Shown here piece by piece: positions 43,455 to 55,689 of a DNA stretch of 64,000 nucleotides (position 1 is its first letter; the number at the start of each line of letters is the position of its first letter). This stretch comes from Tretioscincus oriximinensis. Lineage: Eukaryota; Chordata; Lepidosauria; Squamata; Gymnophthalmidae. The stretch is from positions 1,631,331 through 1,695,330 of the forward strand of contig JAJVDF010000234.1 of assembly GCA_022410635.1 (NCBI GenBank), given 5' to 3'. The notes beneath the pieces were generated by a model. That model did not search any database, had not been told where the DNA came from, and was given only the letters and a program-made list of their open reading frames with translations. The position numbers were made by a program, and so were the translations under genes.

Positions 43455-46400
43455 AATTTAATTAGTCTTTTAAAATTTCCTAAAACATTTTGAGATGAAG
43501 TTCAGTATTCTGAGATATTAAAGTCTAATAAATTTCCTCTTCTTAAAAAAGTAAATTTGCAGGTTTATCACTTAATGTAATTTAAATGCCACGTATTTTA
43601 ATAGCAAAAGAAAAGTTACATTTACCACTGTTACATTTCTATTATTATGGTATTTATTATCCTAAACTAATATAAATGCACTTGAATAGTTGTTTGAAAA
43701 TGTTAAACGGGAGTTTCCAATAGTACCTAAATTAGTCTGACATCTTTCTAATTCAGAATCAATTACTTGGATTACTGCTATGGTAATTTATAACATACTT
43801 TTAAACACCCATGAATAATAGCAACAGCCTTTTAATGTTTGATCCACCTATGGCTGCCTCCCCACTGCACATTTTTTAAAAATGCAAGGCAGCTAATTCA
43901 CAAGTATGTCCCCATTTCCCATCAGTCTTCCTCTCAGTTCCCTCTCTGTGCTTGAAATATCCTGGCAGTTTTCGTGACATCACAAGCCCCAGAAATCCAG
44001 ACAAGATGAATTATTTCATAGTTTTTATTAATTTGCCAGACATGATGATGGTATTTTTAATGCAGGCTCAGAATGTAGATCTGATTTACTGAAGCCTTAT
44101 ATTTTCTTGTGGATCACTTTTGGTCACAGCTATTCACTATAATATGCCTGCCTTGAGTCATCGTGCACAATATAACTCAGAAGTTTCATTGAGATGTGCA
44201 AAATCCTTCACAAGGCTGTGATCCATGAGAGAGAAAATCATCATGAGAACACTAATAAAAAATCAAACACATTCCCACTGTTTTCTAAACAGATTTGGAA
44301 TAATCAATTCTCAAGTAATTGTGACCTACAAACATTCACTATATCACACATATATTTATTTGCCATGTAATGAATCATTTTTGATCACAGTAAATCGGAT
44401 AAATGTCAAATGTTCAATAAAATTTCATTTTATATATATCACAAACTCCCATTGTCTGTCATTAGTTTACATGCAAGAACAGTTAAATTGAAATATTATT
44501 GCAATGTGCTTGAAGTTATAGCAACTCTGGGGAGTATTTGATTTGTTCTAATCAAATAATTTTATCATTATATGTAGCTGGTAGCTACTACTGTTGGTTG
44601 AAATAAAACCATTTTGAATTATAATCTAACTTTCCTGAAAGTAAGCACCGTTAACTATTTAATATAACAAGCATATATGTTTATATTATCATTCTGGTTG
44701 GAACAAAATCTTTAAATTTCAAGTAACTGTCACAGGTAGTTAGAATTTCATTGGGTAAAAGGCTGGCTTACTGACCTTTCTTCATTAATTTCAACAGATG
44801 TATTAGATTTGCATTATCTAAGCATCTAAATTATGGATAAAATTTACAGTTCCTCCCCATCTACCCCCGCCCCCCATTCACCAACTATTCCTCAGCAATG
44901 CCCCAAGGCCTGCTGCAAAAATCACAACTTTTATTTTTCATTTGGGCAAGGACAATACTTTAAAATGTTGGGTTGTCTGTAAAATGTGTAGCATNTGGTA
45001 ATTCTAGTATGCTTGGAAGGTTAAATGTCTCCTTTAGGTTTGGTTATTAGGTATAAGGCTGAAATTCAGTACCTCCTTGCAAGTACAGTTCCCTTTTTGT
45101 ACTGTACCATAGTGGCCCCTTCTGAACTGAATCTTATTCTGTGATATGTTTCAGAAGATAGGTCTATTATCTGCACTAACATGGAGTCTTATGAATATTT
45201 GTGTAAACTTAAAACATCCACACACTTTTTTTTCCAGTACAAGGACTGAAACAATATTGATGTTGTTAGCTTTATACTCAAGTTGAAGGTGATTGGAAAA
45301 TGAGACCTGTGACATCAGGAAATGGAGAATGTGTGGTCAGCCTGGGAGAGAAGATATCATGAATAAACTGACAACTTACCAGGGGGAGGAGTTGAAAGGT
45401 GAGCCCTTGTTCAACTCTATTCCTTTCATTATTCCCTAGTCCTGCCATGGTACAGGCTTGGAGTTGGAGAGGTGGCTGTGGATGGAAGTACTCTGGGCTC
45501 CCAGGAAGCCCATGGCTTTGGGAAGTCCTGATGTTTACAAAGTTTCTCTTTCCATTGCTGCTTTCAATTTTGACAACAGTTTGTGCATAGTATTCTAAAT
45601 CATGGGCGGCCAAAAATCCAGAGCTTGTACAAAAAAGAAAGATTTAAAAGAAGACTTAAGAATGAAGCATCTACTGGCTACATGGTCCAAGCAGCCAGTG
45701 AAGGCTTGGGATTCTTCTACCATGTCTCCACCAAATTCCCCCTTCCTCGAACAGGTGCTGAGGAAGGGGAATGATAAAAAGGAAGGTGTAAACCTTCCTC
45801 TGTTCTTTTCTTTTTTCTTTTTTCTTTTGCTTCTTTCAACTTTTCTCTTACTAGCTGCCATTTGATGAAAAAGTTTCATTAGCCAGCTGTCTTTGTTAAA
45901 CAATCTGATCAGGGACTACTAAATTTTGTAGCCTTTTTTGAGGAGCATACCAACATTGTTCTGTGACAAGCTGCAATGGGATGAAAGAGGTCCAGCTCTT
46001 TGGCTTTAACAAAAGACCCACAGTTTCATGGCCATCTATTTTTATATCGCATTTAGATCCAAAAAGAGGATTGTTTGCCCAGAAAACTTAATTGTCTATA
46101 GAAGGCAGTTTTGACTCCTTTAGCTTATAGTTCTCTTGCATAGTTTTCTGACTGTCATGAGTTTCTTTCTACAATCTCTGCTCAAGCAAAAATACTTTTT
46201 TTCCTGGCACACTTCTGAACTTATTAGAAGAAGGATCTGGATCCAGGCCAGGTTCATCTGTTTAAATTCTGCACTTTTACCCCCCAGTGTATGCACAGTT
46301 CTGCTTGATTACTCAACAGTGTGAAAGTATTGCCTGTTTTACATATTCAGGATGCTATTCAGATCTATTCAATCTTTGCCTTACTATGTTAATTGCCAGT

Positions 46401-46714
46401 TGCTTTTCAATTGCAGTTTACCTTTGACTTCATTTTAAACTGTGAATTGCCATTGGTGCATTTGTAGACTCATTCTGTAATATTGCTGATTGTGTTGCCT
46501 TTGACATTTAAAATTTTCTTTTTGTCATTATTTCACTTTTGTCCAATAAGGAGTTTCCTGTTCTTGCTCCATAACTACACTATAGGTTTTAAAGACATTT
46601 ATTTATATATTTCTATTTCATTATATACCTAGGGTCATAGGACAGATTAGAATAAAATGAATGAAAAATACAATAAAAAATTGAAACTGACTTAAAAAAT
46701 ACCTGGTAACGCGG
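43455..46714. other. Unassigned AT-rich sequence, about 3.3 kb
   Basis: No gene recognised. A (TTTTC)n-like tract lies at 45800-45835 and a weak LINE-tail-like stretch at 46590-46690. Overlapping open stretches at 45595-45903 arise from the low-complexity tract. Confidence 0.5.
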
Positions 46715-47340
46715 TGAGGCGTCCANGAATTGGGGGGAGGGGAACCGCCGGGAGGCAGCCGGTGCGGTGTCTTCTCTTCCAGGGTAAAATCACCCCAGAA
46801 ACGCGCGTGCTGGCTGTAGGAGAGAGCAAGGGGGAGGCGGAGCATCAGCGCGAGTATTTCAGCTGGCCTGATGGGATCGTTTTAACTGTTGGACAGATTT
46901 CCCTTAACTATCCAAAAANTTTTGTGAGGGCCCCTTTAAAGGGNTTNAGCGTCACATGGCTTGCCTAAGGTAGGGAATGAAGCCAATCGTGATCCTGAAT
47001 TGGGGAGGCTGAATAGGCTGCCGTCTTGAGAGCCCTGAAAAAACCTCATTGATCCTCGTTTGGTCCACCTTAAGCATGGGCTGGGTGGAGCTCACTGAGG
47101 TGCCAACTGGTGACTGCCTTAAGCAAGGGCTGGGCAGAGTTCAGCATGTGAGCAAGTTGGGTGTTACCCGTCTGGTGCTGGGTGGGCCAGGCGGGGCTTG
47201 CGGGAAGCGAGCAACGGATGTGGCCATTCCAAAGGATGAATGGCATTAGTCCCTGGAGCGCTCCAACGCTGGGATTTGTGGGACTGTCAGCCAGATGCGC
47301 TTCCTTACACACTCCTATGGCCTTTTATAGTTCCAATGTT
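46715..47340 (+). mobile_element. Ngaro-like element copy 3, 3' region only
   Basis: GC-rich block aligning with the 3' non-coding regions of the other two copies. Shared landmarks include tggcctgatgggat, gagggcccctttaaaggg, aaaaaacctcattgatcctc, two ccttaagcanggctgggnng units (about 47070 and 47118), ggcggggcttgcgggaag, ccagatgcgc and cctatggcctttta. No recombinase or hydrolase coding sequence remains in front. The shared tail makes this a third insertion of the family in 64 kb. Confidence 0.65.
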
Positions 47341-47708
47341 GTTCTATGATTCAATTTTGTTCTATGATCCAACATTAAGTACTGGGTTCGTTATTATTAT
47401 GCTTGAAGACAATTGTAAATTGATTTTAATAAATGTTCAATTATTACTATATACGGTGTCACGGTGCCTGTTTTGCCTTAGTCCACCAATTACCAGTATC
47501 TGCAAGTGGGAGAGAAAGGATGTTTCTTCTATTAAGGCTAGGGTAATAATGTGCACACATCTAAATATATATAACAAAGGGGGCTACTTATTATTTTGGT
47601 GGTTTAACTTTAATGTTCATGTTTTATTTGTTTTTAATTACTGTGTTCATTTTAGTGATTGTATTTTTATATGAATACAGTAAAGTGCCATGTACATTGA
47701 TGGCACAT
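47341..47708. other. Unassigned sequence upstream of microsatellite
   Basis: Nothing clearly classified; the last 40 bp (aaagtgccatgtacattg, atggcacataacaac) resemble the end of a retroposon whose tail seeded the AAC array. Confidence 0.4.
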
Positions 47709-49059
<1,351 letters not shown>

Positions 49060-49130
49060 CTTTTTCACAGGGATAGTATCAGATAGACTATGGTCTGACC
49101 CAGCTGAGTTTCTCTTATGTTTTTATTCTT
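49060..49130 (+). mobile_element. CR1-like LINE terminal fragment
   Basis: The phrases gggatagtatcagatagac, ctatggtctgacccagc and gagtttctcttatgttttta fit the last about 70 bp of a CR1-type LINE. Nothing else of the element is recognisable. Confidence 0.55.
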
Positions 49131-50275
49131 CCCCCGACGTTAAGTGCATCTAGTTAATCTGGTCAGGAATGTGTACATAAAAAAAGCATCTGTGGAGGTG
49201 AATTTATTTCAAATATCACTTCATTCTGTACAAAATAGAGACTAAATTTCACTGATTATTCTTGATTTTTTCCCCTCAAGGGTAATCGCATGCAAATAAA
49301 TAAATAAATCAGAATATTGCACAGTGGCAATGAAATTTCTTAAGAATGATGACCACACTTTTAAAAGCATGGGAAAATTCAAAGGACTTATGCTAATGAA
49401 TGCTGCTGCCTATGAATTAACATTTCAAAGACAGGCGTTAGATCAAGAGCAGAGTATATTTTTAAAACTATCATTTATCATTATCATCTCTGTTTACCAT
49501 GTTTTATTGCCTCTATTCTAGTTTCTTTTTCCCTGGGTACAGCAGTTTCCTTCCCTTTTATTATATGAGGTAATAAGTCTTTTCATCTGCCTGTTTCAAA
49601 CCTACTGTTTTTCAAATGAAAGCTCACAAATAATTTCAAGAGACGATTTAACCTAATAGCATTTAATGAAGAAGTTTCAGCATCTGGTATTTGTTTGCCA
49701 GCTTTGCTGAAGAATGCTATAAATCTTGATAACTAAACTTTGCACTAAACATTAAATTAACATGCTCCACAAATTTTATTATTGATCAAATCTTTAGTGT
49801 CATTATCCAGTCATGAATCATTCTGTGTCTGTCTTGACTGCTCACAGCTTAGAAATGGCTGTCTTTATTTAATCTAAATAAAAAAGCAATCATTCCACCC
49901 AATAATTAGCATATTTACGAGTCTCAGTGGGTGGGACATTTTGAACCATGTGGTTGTTTCTTAGTTCCCACTGCTTCTTGACTGTTACGAAGAATTTGTA
50001 TAATAGTTACAGTTTGTGTTAGAACTACAGGAAACATGCTGAACAACAGAGATAAGGTAATGCAATATTTGCCTTCAACTGAACTTACTCGAGATCTTCA
50101 GCAGTCCAGAATGGTGATTATCTTCACTTCCATTAATAACTGCCTCACTTTGCATGTTTTACATTGTCCTTGGATTTATCTTCTCTGTCAGTATGGATTT
50201 TAGCTGTTTCTGAGAAAAGAAAATTTTGGCCTAAGAGTGGAGAGAGAAAAACACCCAATGATCTGTACAGTCCCT
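49131..50275. other. Unassigned AT-rich sequence
   Basis: No gene or repeat recognised. The stretch 49850-49990 (cccaataattagcatattta) looks non-repetitive and could be conserved non-coding DNA, but comparison is needed to know. Confidence 0.4.
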
Positions 50276-50283
50276 CTATGGCA

Positions 50284-51164
50284 CTGTCCCCACTGAGCCT
50301 TATTCTGAGGCTAAGTGCACACAACGACATAAAAACTGCTACAATGCTCTAATTCAGAATTTAACAATTGCTTGTTTGTGCACATCAAACATGTATATTT
50401 CATGTCCAGTGTGCCAGTTCCATAACATCGTGGCAGTGCAGTCCGAGAATTTTTTTTTTACTTGCATTGGCCAATAGAAACAACTGCTGCATTCTCGATT
50501 GTTTTAACATCTTGCATCTAATTTATGCACAAGCAAACGGTCGCATAGTACACGGGTTCTCTGGAACGATGCCTGAATATCTCGCACAAATATGGTCGCA
50601 TAGTACGGTGAATTTTCTTTTTAATTGCAACAGCCAATAGAAACAACTGCTGCGTCCTCAATTGTTTCATCATCTTACATCTACTTTACGCACAAGCAAA
50701 TGGTCGCACAGTACGGGGGTTCCTGTAACGATGGCTGAATATCTAAGCAATAGTTTATTCCAGGGGAAACTGGCATTTATTGCAGGTTGACTGCTGAAGA
50801 ACCCTTAGCACTAGGGCCCAGGGCCAGATTTAGGTTGTATTTTGCCCATGGGCTGTAATTTACTTACTTACCTACCTACTTACTTACTTACTTTNTTTTT
50901 TTTACTCCCACTCTTTCCTCAGCTATTTTGGGTTTTATAATAATACTTCTTAGTACTATTGNCATCTATATTTTGCCTAAATATGACCCTGCTTGTGTCT
51001 GAGACTTCCTGATTGCGCTACAAACAAAGTAGAAAATCATCATGTGCACGTAGCCTGAGTTGTATGTCAGTACAGAGCTTCGCGATCCAAATGCCAATGT
51101 AGATTATGGCAGGCCCCATTTATTCTGAGATATAGTCCAGAATAAGTCTCAGTGGGGACAGGAC
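50284..51164. mobile_element. hAT-like MITE (outer), interrupted by a second MITE
   Basis: Ends are ctgtccccactgagccttat on the left and ataagtctcagtggggacag near the right, inverted repeats of about 25 bp including attctg. Flanks are ctatggca (50276-50283) and ctatgcca (51165-51172), an 8-bp duplication with one mismatch as expected of hAT elements. Without the inner insertion (50309-51055) the element is only about 130 bp. It then aligns with 11372-11556 (attctgagt, acagagctt, gattatgg-type sequence). Confidence 0.75.
50309..51055. mobile_element. MITE with GGCT...AGCC ends and TGA duplication, copy 2 (nested)
   Basis: 747 bp bounded by ggctaagtgcacacaacgac and catgtgcacgtagcc. The 3-bp duplication TGA lies at 50306-50308 and 51056-51058. 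The interior matches copy 1 at 18491-18884 (aaaaactgctacaatgctc, caaacatgtatattt). It contains a 163-bp tandem duplication starting at 50470 and 50633, and an extra stretch at 50795-51000 with a (CTTA)n tract at about 50862-50893. No transposase. The pre-insertion state is visible in the paralogous MITE at 11372-11556. Confidence 0.82.
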
Positions 51165-51172
51165 CTATGCCA

Positions 51173-51419
51173 CTTTGAATGTGTAATGAACGTGTAATTT
51201 CTGCATGACATTTTCTTCCCTTTAGGCATTCATTGTGGAGAGTGTGGTCTCTACTGTAAATCTAATTCTATAGTCAATACATTAAAAAACTGGGTAATTT
51301 CAAAAATCCTCAAACTTCAATACTTTGTACTTTCTTCTGATTTGGTTATCAGTCATGATTCTCTTCTGTTCAGAAGCAAGCACTCTAGAACTAATTTAGG
51401 CCACCAGAGCACAATCTAG
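51173..51419. other. Unassigned sequence
   Basis: Nothing recognised. Confidence 0.5.
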
Positions 51420-51892
51420 AATCCTTCCATAATTGATGGACATGGCATTTAGAAACACCCTGCCTGTTTCTCCAACCTGGAGCCAGTACTTGCACATCCA
51501 TTCTATTAATCGTTAAAAGACTTCCATAAAATTGTCTAAACATTTCTAAAATTTATAAAGGCTAGTTAGTGTCACACCACTTCTCACATTACATATCATA
51601 GACTGATGAATTCTTGTCCTACGCTTTCTGCTCATCAATTTCTGGGTCTAGTGCTGTGTGACAGAGAAAATAATTTCAAAACCATGTTTAATTTTATATA
51701 ATTAAATTAAATCACTTTATTTTAGTAGGGGGGTTGAGGAGTCTTTATTTTAGTAGGAGTGCTAAGTGTTCTATTCTGACTTTGTAAGAGAGATTTTATA
51801 GCCTCTTCATCATTCTGATTGCCCTTTTTTGCATCTTTTCCAGTTTCATACTATGTCTTTTGAGATTCAGTGATAAGAATTGCAGGCACGGA

Positions 51893-51947
51893 TAGCTCAG
51901 TCACTTAGGAATTTGTCTCTCGTCTGGGAGATGGGGTTTCGAAGCCC
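51893..51947 (+). promoter_or_regulatory. Internal Pol III promoter (A and B boxes) of the SINE
   Basis: A box tagctcagtcacttagg and B box ggtttcgaagccc, spaced about 26 bp apart as in tRNA genes. The B box carries one extra T relative to GGTTCGANNCC, so promoter strength is uncertain. Confidence 0.6.
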
Positions 51948-52157
51948 TGTGTCAGATGTGGGAAGGGGTGAGCACCTTCCACTAGCCTGTAGCTTTAGCC
52001 AACCCAGCTATTCAAAAGCAGGAAGTGCAAGAAATTGCAACTGACTGCAAGTAGATACATGGGAAGGGGAAGATAGAATGTCAGCCTTCGGGCAAAATAC
52101 CACTGTAAGCCGCTTTGTGTCCCTTTAAAAAGGTGAGAAAAGCAGAGTATAAGGACC

Positions 52158-52286
52158 CTCTCCTTCTCCTTCTCCTTCTCCTTCTCCTCCTCCTTCTTCT
52201 TCTTCTTCTTCTTCTTCTTCTTCTTCTTCTTCTTCTTCTTCTTCTTCTTCTTCTTCTTCTTCTTCTTCTTCTTCTTCTTCTTCTTC
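52158..52286 (+). repeat. (CTCCTT)n/(CTT)n tail array
   Basis: About 130 bp of ctccttctcctt grading into pure ctt, forming the 3' tail of the SINE. Its poly-Leu and poly-Arg readings are artefacts. Confidence 0.97.
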
Positions 52287-52330
52287 TAAGAATTGTGCTC
52301 AATATTCTAAGTGTAGCCTCATCATAGGTT

Positions 52331-52819
52331 GAGAAAAGAAGCAAATTAATTACCCCAAATGATTGCATTCTGTACACAGGGCTAGCAACTCCATTGGACT
52401 CTCTACCAAACTCCAAATTTGTCCCAGAAAACTCAGAGCAATAAATTTATAGGCATAATTAATATTCTTTTGTCTGCAAAACAGCAAAATGTGCATAATT
52501 TTGCACTTGCTAAAAGGGAAAAAATTATTTAGACTTATCTCCGAAAGTAGTGATTAATGTATTTATCTAGAGATTTGTGATGTCCACAGTTGTCGCATAC
52601 CTACAGTATGTTGCTATTTTGGAATATTCTGAAAAAATTAGTCCTGGGTTTATTTGTACTGATCTAAAAGTAATGATTTAATACCCACAAAAGTAATGGT
52701 TTAGGAGCATTTTTTCATTCCTTAATTTTTCCAGCCCTCCTCATTTTGATCCATACAATTCTGTCTGCTTCTCCTTTGTATTCTACTAGTGGAGAGGGGG
52801 CCCATGGGTCAAATTTTTG
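52331..52819. other. Unassigned sequence
   Basis: No recognisable gene or repeat. Confidence 0.5.
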
Positions 52820-53072
52820 ATCCTTTTCCACCTTTTTCCTCTGCCTCCTCCTCCTCCTCTCCCCCACTTCACTTGCACCCTCCCATTCTGTCCCTCCATC
52901 CTCGTCCCTTACTACCCCACGGCCTCCTCCTCTTCTTCTTCCTCTTCCTCCTCTTCTTCCCTCTCTCCCTCCATCTCCCTCCTTCTCCTCTTCCTACTCC
53001 TCCCTGCCTTCCTCCCCTCCCTCCCTCCNCCTTCCTCCATCCGTCCTCTCCCTCCACCCCACCGCCCAGCAC
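52820..53072. repeat. Polypyrimidine (CCT/CTT-rich) tract
   Basis: About 250 bp of almost uninterrupted C/T on the plus strand (cctcctcctcctctccccc, tcttcttcctcttcc). This composition can adopt a triplex (H-DNA) and gives spurious Pro/Ser/Leu-rich ORFs. Confidence 0.95.
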
Positions 53073-54236
53073 TTCTCTCCTGTGAAGCATTGTATCTTTG
53101 TATCAATTGAAGATTTAGCAAATGTAATTCAGCAACACAAAAGTCACTCATGGAAAGAATTATTTGTTTCTGCTTCTTTAATAAATACATACTGATACAT
53201 CAAAAATGTAGTTATTTTTTACTAGACTCGAGATACAAATATCACAAAATTATGGCTGTTTTGAGATGTGACACGGCACCCAAGCTAATTTAGGGGGGNT
53301 TTTTTCCTATGAATTTTGACACACCAAGCTCAAAAGGTTTGCCGTCACTGTTCTAGTCTATCATCTGTTTTATTTGTGTTGAACTAACAAAACAATGTTA
53401 GGACAGGTTTGGTATAACATCTTTATGAAGCCATTGACTCAAATTTGTACTTTTTGTAATCTGTCTTTTGCTTATTGTCACTTCAAAACAAAGGCTTCTA
53501 TTATTGTAAATGTCAGTGTTTGTTCGTTGTCTCCAAGACCAAAAACACCTGCTATCATATTAAAAATCAACATGACTGGCAAAACTGGGTTTTTTCTTTT
53601 GCCTCCCTTTTTCCTCATTGTTTATGAACTAATTTCACATATTTTAGACCATGTGTTAATAAAATAATTCTTTTGCTCTGATAATTTAATGTTGACTATT
53701 TCCTTGTTTCAAATTTAAGAAAACTGATTGAAAATGTATGTTCTTTCTCATTTTCACACTGTCCAAAAAAACCTCAATTCTCCCTCCCAAAAATCTTTTT
53801 TGATAAATTTGTTCATCATCTTGAACAACAGAAAGCAATAGCTTTTATTGATCAGAATAACATCTATCTGCCAGTCTTGATTCTGCCATCAGTCCTATAG
53901 CCAAGGTAAACATTTTGAAGAGATCTGTTGTAAAATATCTTCAAATATTTATCTTCGTCTTGTTGCTCTTTAAAAAAAGCTGTCAGTTTGAAATTTGTAG
54001 TAAGCTTGTGATATAATTAAGCTCTCCTGCTATAGTATTAGACAAACTGCTAGGAAGTTGAGAGTNACTGGTTCCATTGTCAGAATTTTTGCTAAAAGTT
54101 TCAAATGTAGTAAAACAAATGAGGTGAAAGATTCCTCTCCTAATGAGCAAAAGTGGTGTGTTTTGTTATACCACATGGAGAAAAGCAAAATGTCAAAAAT
54201 ATAATTTAAGCTTACATTTTATATATACTGTATATA
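53073..54236. other. Unassigned AT-rich sequence
   Basis: No recognisable gene or repeat. Confidence 0.5.
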
Positions 54237-54457
54237 CAGGGTGCTTCAAAAAATGTATACACACTGTGAACTTCCATAGAAAATTTATTTACTGTTCTAC
54301 TGTTCTACAAAGTTAAATTTCAGGAAATTAGAAAACNTAAAGTCCAATGTAAATAAAACATAAATAACAAATGTTAATACTGTTCAAATTAGCCTCGTAG
54401 AGCGGGAAATCCTGAAATTTAACTTCAAAGTGTGTATACATTTTTTGAAGCACCCTG
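54237..54457. mobile_element. Mariner-like MITE with TA duplication
   Basis: 221 bp bounded by cagggtgcttcaaaaaatgt (continuing atacacact) and its exact complement at the other end, a 29-bp perfect terminal inverted repeat. TA dinucleotides lie at 54235-54236 and 54458-54459. CAGGGTG...TTCAAAAAA ends with TA target sites are typical of mariner-type elements. Inner inverted repeat: agttaaatttcagg (about 54310) and cctgaaatttaact (about 54412). The flanks are also partly palindromic (atactgtatata and tatatgcagtat). No transposase is encoded. Confidence 0.9.
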
Positions 54458-54864
54458 TATATGCAGTATGGACAAGAGATATCTGCCAGATCTTTACTTG
54501 CAAATAGAAGTTGTTTCTTTCTTACTACNTGGAGAGGATACCTGGACATAGCTGAAAAGAAGCTCTTCTAACCTCTATTTTTCAGCACAGAGGTGGCATT
54601 TTCAGTAGCAATCATGTTGCTTTTGTTGAAACATGAAAAAATGCACCCCCTTGAATGGCACCTTAGTCAATGATCAAATTCATCCTATGTTTAGACATAA
54701 TAAAAGGNCCTCTCAGAGGTGCCTCATAAAAGCACTGTGTGACACTTGATGTTCCCAATGTTTCTTTTCTCTACCTTTCCTTCCTCAGAATATGTGGGAG
54801 GTGACGGAAATGTGTGAACAATTCAACTTGAAAGCACCTCATAGGCAACTTTTGGATGCTTTCA
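54458..54864. other. Unassigned sequence
   Basis: Nothing recognised. Confidence 0.5.
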
Positions 54865-54954
54865 CTTTTTTTGACTGCTGAATGATATGTTCCATCTAAT
54901 TATAAGCATTAATATATATAATCAGATGGAACATATCATTCAGCAGTNAAAAAG
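54865..54954. repeat. Foldback: inverted repeat with 10-15 bp loop
   Basis: Left arm (54865-54903; gactgctgaatgatatgttc core) and right arm (54917-54954; gaacatatcattcagcagt core) are reverse complements over about 38 bp with few mismatches, around an AT-rich loop (agcattaatat). No relative is recognised elsewhere in the window. Confidence 0.9.
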
Positions 54955-55214
54955 AATATATATATATTCTNGGCAGTGGTGATGTGTCACCATTATTTTC
55001 TTGGGTGTAGGGTTGCCCTAGAGAATAAAGGGTATGGTTGTTTTGAATTTTCTCTTTTGTGCAGGGTTACCTATGGAATAAAGGGAATCAGGAGCTAGTA
55101 TTTCTCATACATGGTCTGGCAGGTCAGCAGTTCATAACCACTAGGAAGTCAGGGAAAAAGGTAGGTGGGAAATGTTTGGGAGTATGCTTCAGCAGGAAGG
55201 AGGAAGATACAGCC
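54955..55214. other. Unassigned sequence
   Basis: Not classified; could include the lost head of the SINE that follows. Confidence 0.4.
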
Positions 55215-55435
55215 TATTGTGTTATTGTGTTATTCAGCTATTCAAAAACATGAAATGCAAGAAATTGAAACTGACTGCAAGTAGATACATGGGAACCACC
55301 ACAACCTGGTGTGGAAGATAGAATGTAAGCCTTCGGGCAAAAAAACCCTNGTAAGCTGCTTTGAGTCCTTTTGAAAAGGTGAGAAAAGCTGGGTATAAGA
55401 ATCCTGTTCTTCTTCTTACTATTATTATTATTGGC
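55215..55435 (+). mobile_element. tRNA-derived SINE, body and tail
   Basis: Same family as 51883-52286: cagctattcaaaaacatgaa, gaaactgactgcaagtagat, ggaagatagaatgtaagcc, gtaagctgctttgagtcc and aaaggtgagaaaagctgg. It ends with cttcttctt followed by an (ATT)n run. The tRNA-like head is missing or replaced. Confidence 0.85.
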
Positions 55436-55689
55436 ACCCACACAAAGGGACCAATTAAACCATTTAGGCTGAATTAGTTTAAGACCATTTTGTCTATCAG
55501 AACTTGCCTAGTCTGTTAATATTTTCAAATAACAATAACAAAAAGCCTTATCACATTCCTTTTTAGTCTGTTCTTGTGCAGTCTACCATAACTACTGTAG
55601 GTCTATAAGCGGCTTCTTCTTGGATTTCATTTTCCAATGCCTTTTCTAAAANTATTCCATGATTTGGCCTTGTTCTTAGCAATGCATTT
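55436..55689. other. Unassigned sequence
   Basis: Nothing recognised. Confidence 0.5.

Larger units (their letters stand above)
51883..52286 (+). mobile_element. tRNA-derived SINE with (CTT)n tail
   Basis: 404 bp flanked by an exact 9-bp duplication, taagaattg (51874-51882 and 52287-52295). The head has an A-box-like tagctcagtcacttagg (51893-51909) and a B-box-like ggtttcgaagccc (51935-51947), the internal RNA polymerase III promoter of a tRNA gene. The body contains actgcaagtagatacatggg, aagatagaatgtcagcc and taagccgctttgtgtcc, and ends with a long CTT array. Related copies: 55215-55435 and 11788-11965. The tRNA-like head lacks a full cloverleaf, so it is a SINE, not a tRNA gene. Confidence 0.88.
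51420..52330 (-). pseudogene. CR1-like LINE C-terminal region, split by a SINE
   Basis: Read on the minus strand, 52330-52296 encodes the YDEATLRILS phrase. After the SINE the CR1 continues with sequence like gaaaagatgcaaaaaagggc (about 51841-51822) and aatgatgaagaggctataa, equivalent to the QKRAIRMMKRL segment of the RT C-terminal domain. Further 3' come the C-terminus and 3'UTR remains (gttctggctccaggttgg-type sequence at 51440-51480, as at 26340-26400). The copy is highly diverged and has no usable frame. Confidence 0.65.

Noticed and set aside
51890..51965. Possible tRNA gene with A and B boxes
   Set aside because: It is the head of a repeated SINE with target duplications, carries an altered B box, and no full cloverleaf can be drawn.
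52081..52416. Poly-Arg (minus) and poly-Leu (plus) ORFs
   Set aside because: Both are translations of the CTT tail of the SINE.
52789..53190. Pro/Ser/Leu-rich and Arg/Glu-rich ORFs
   Set aside because: They are artefacts of the polypyrimidine tract.
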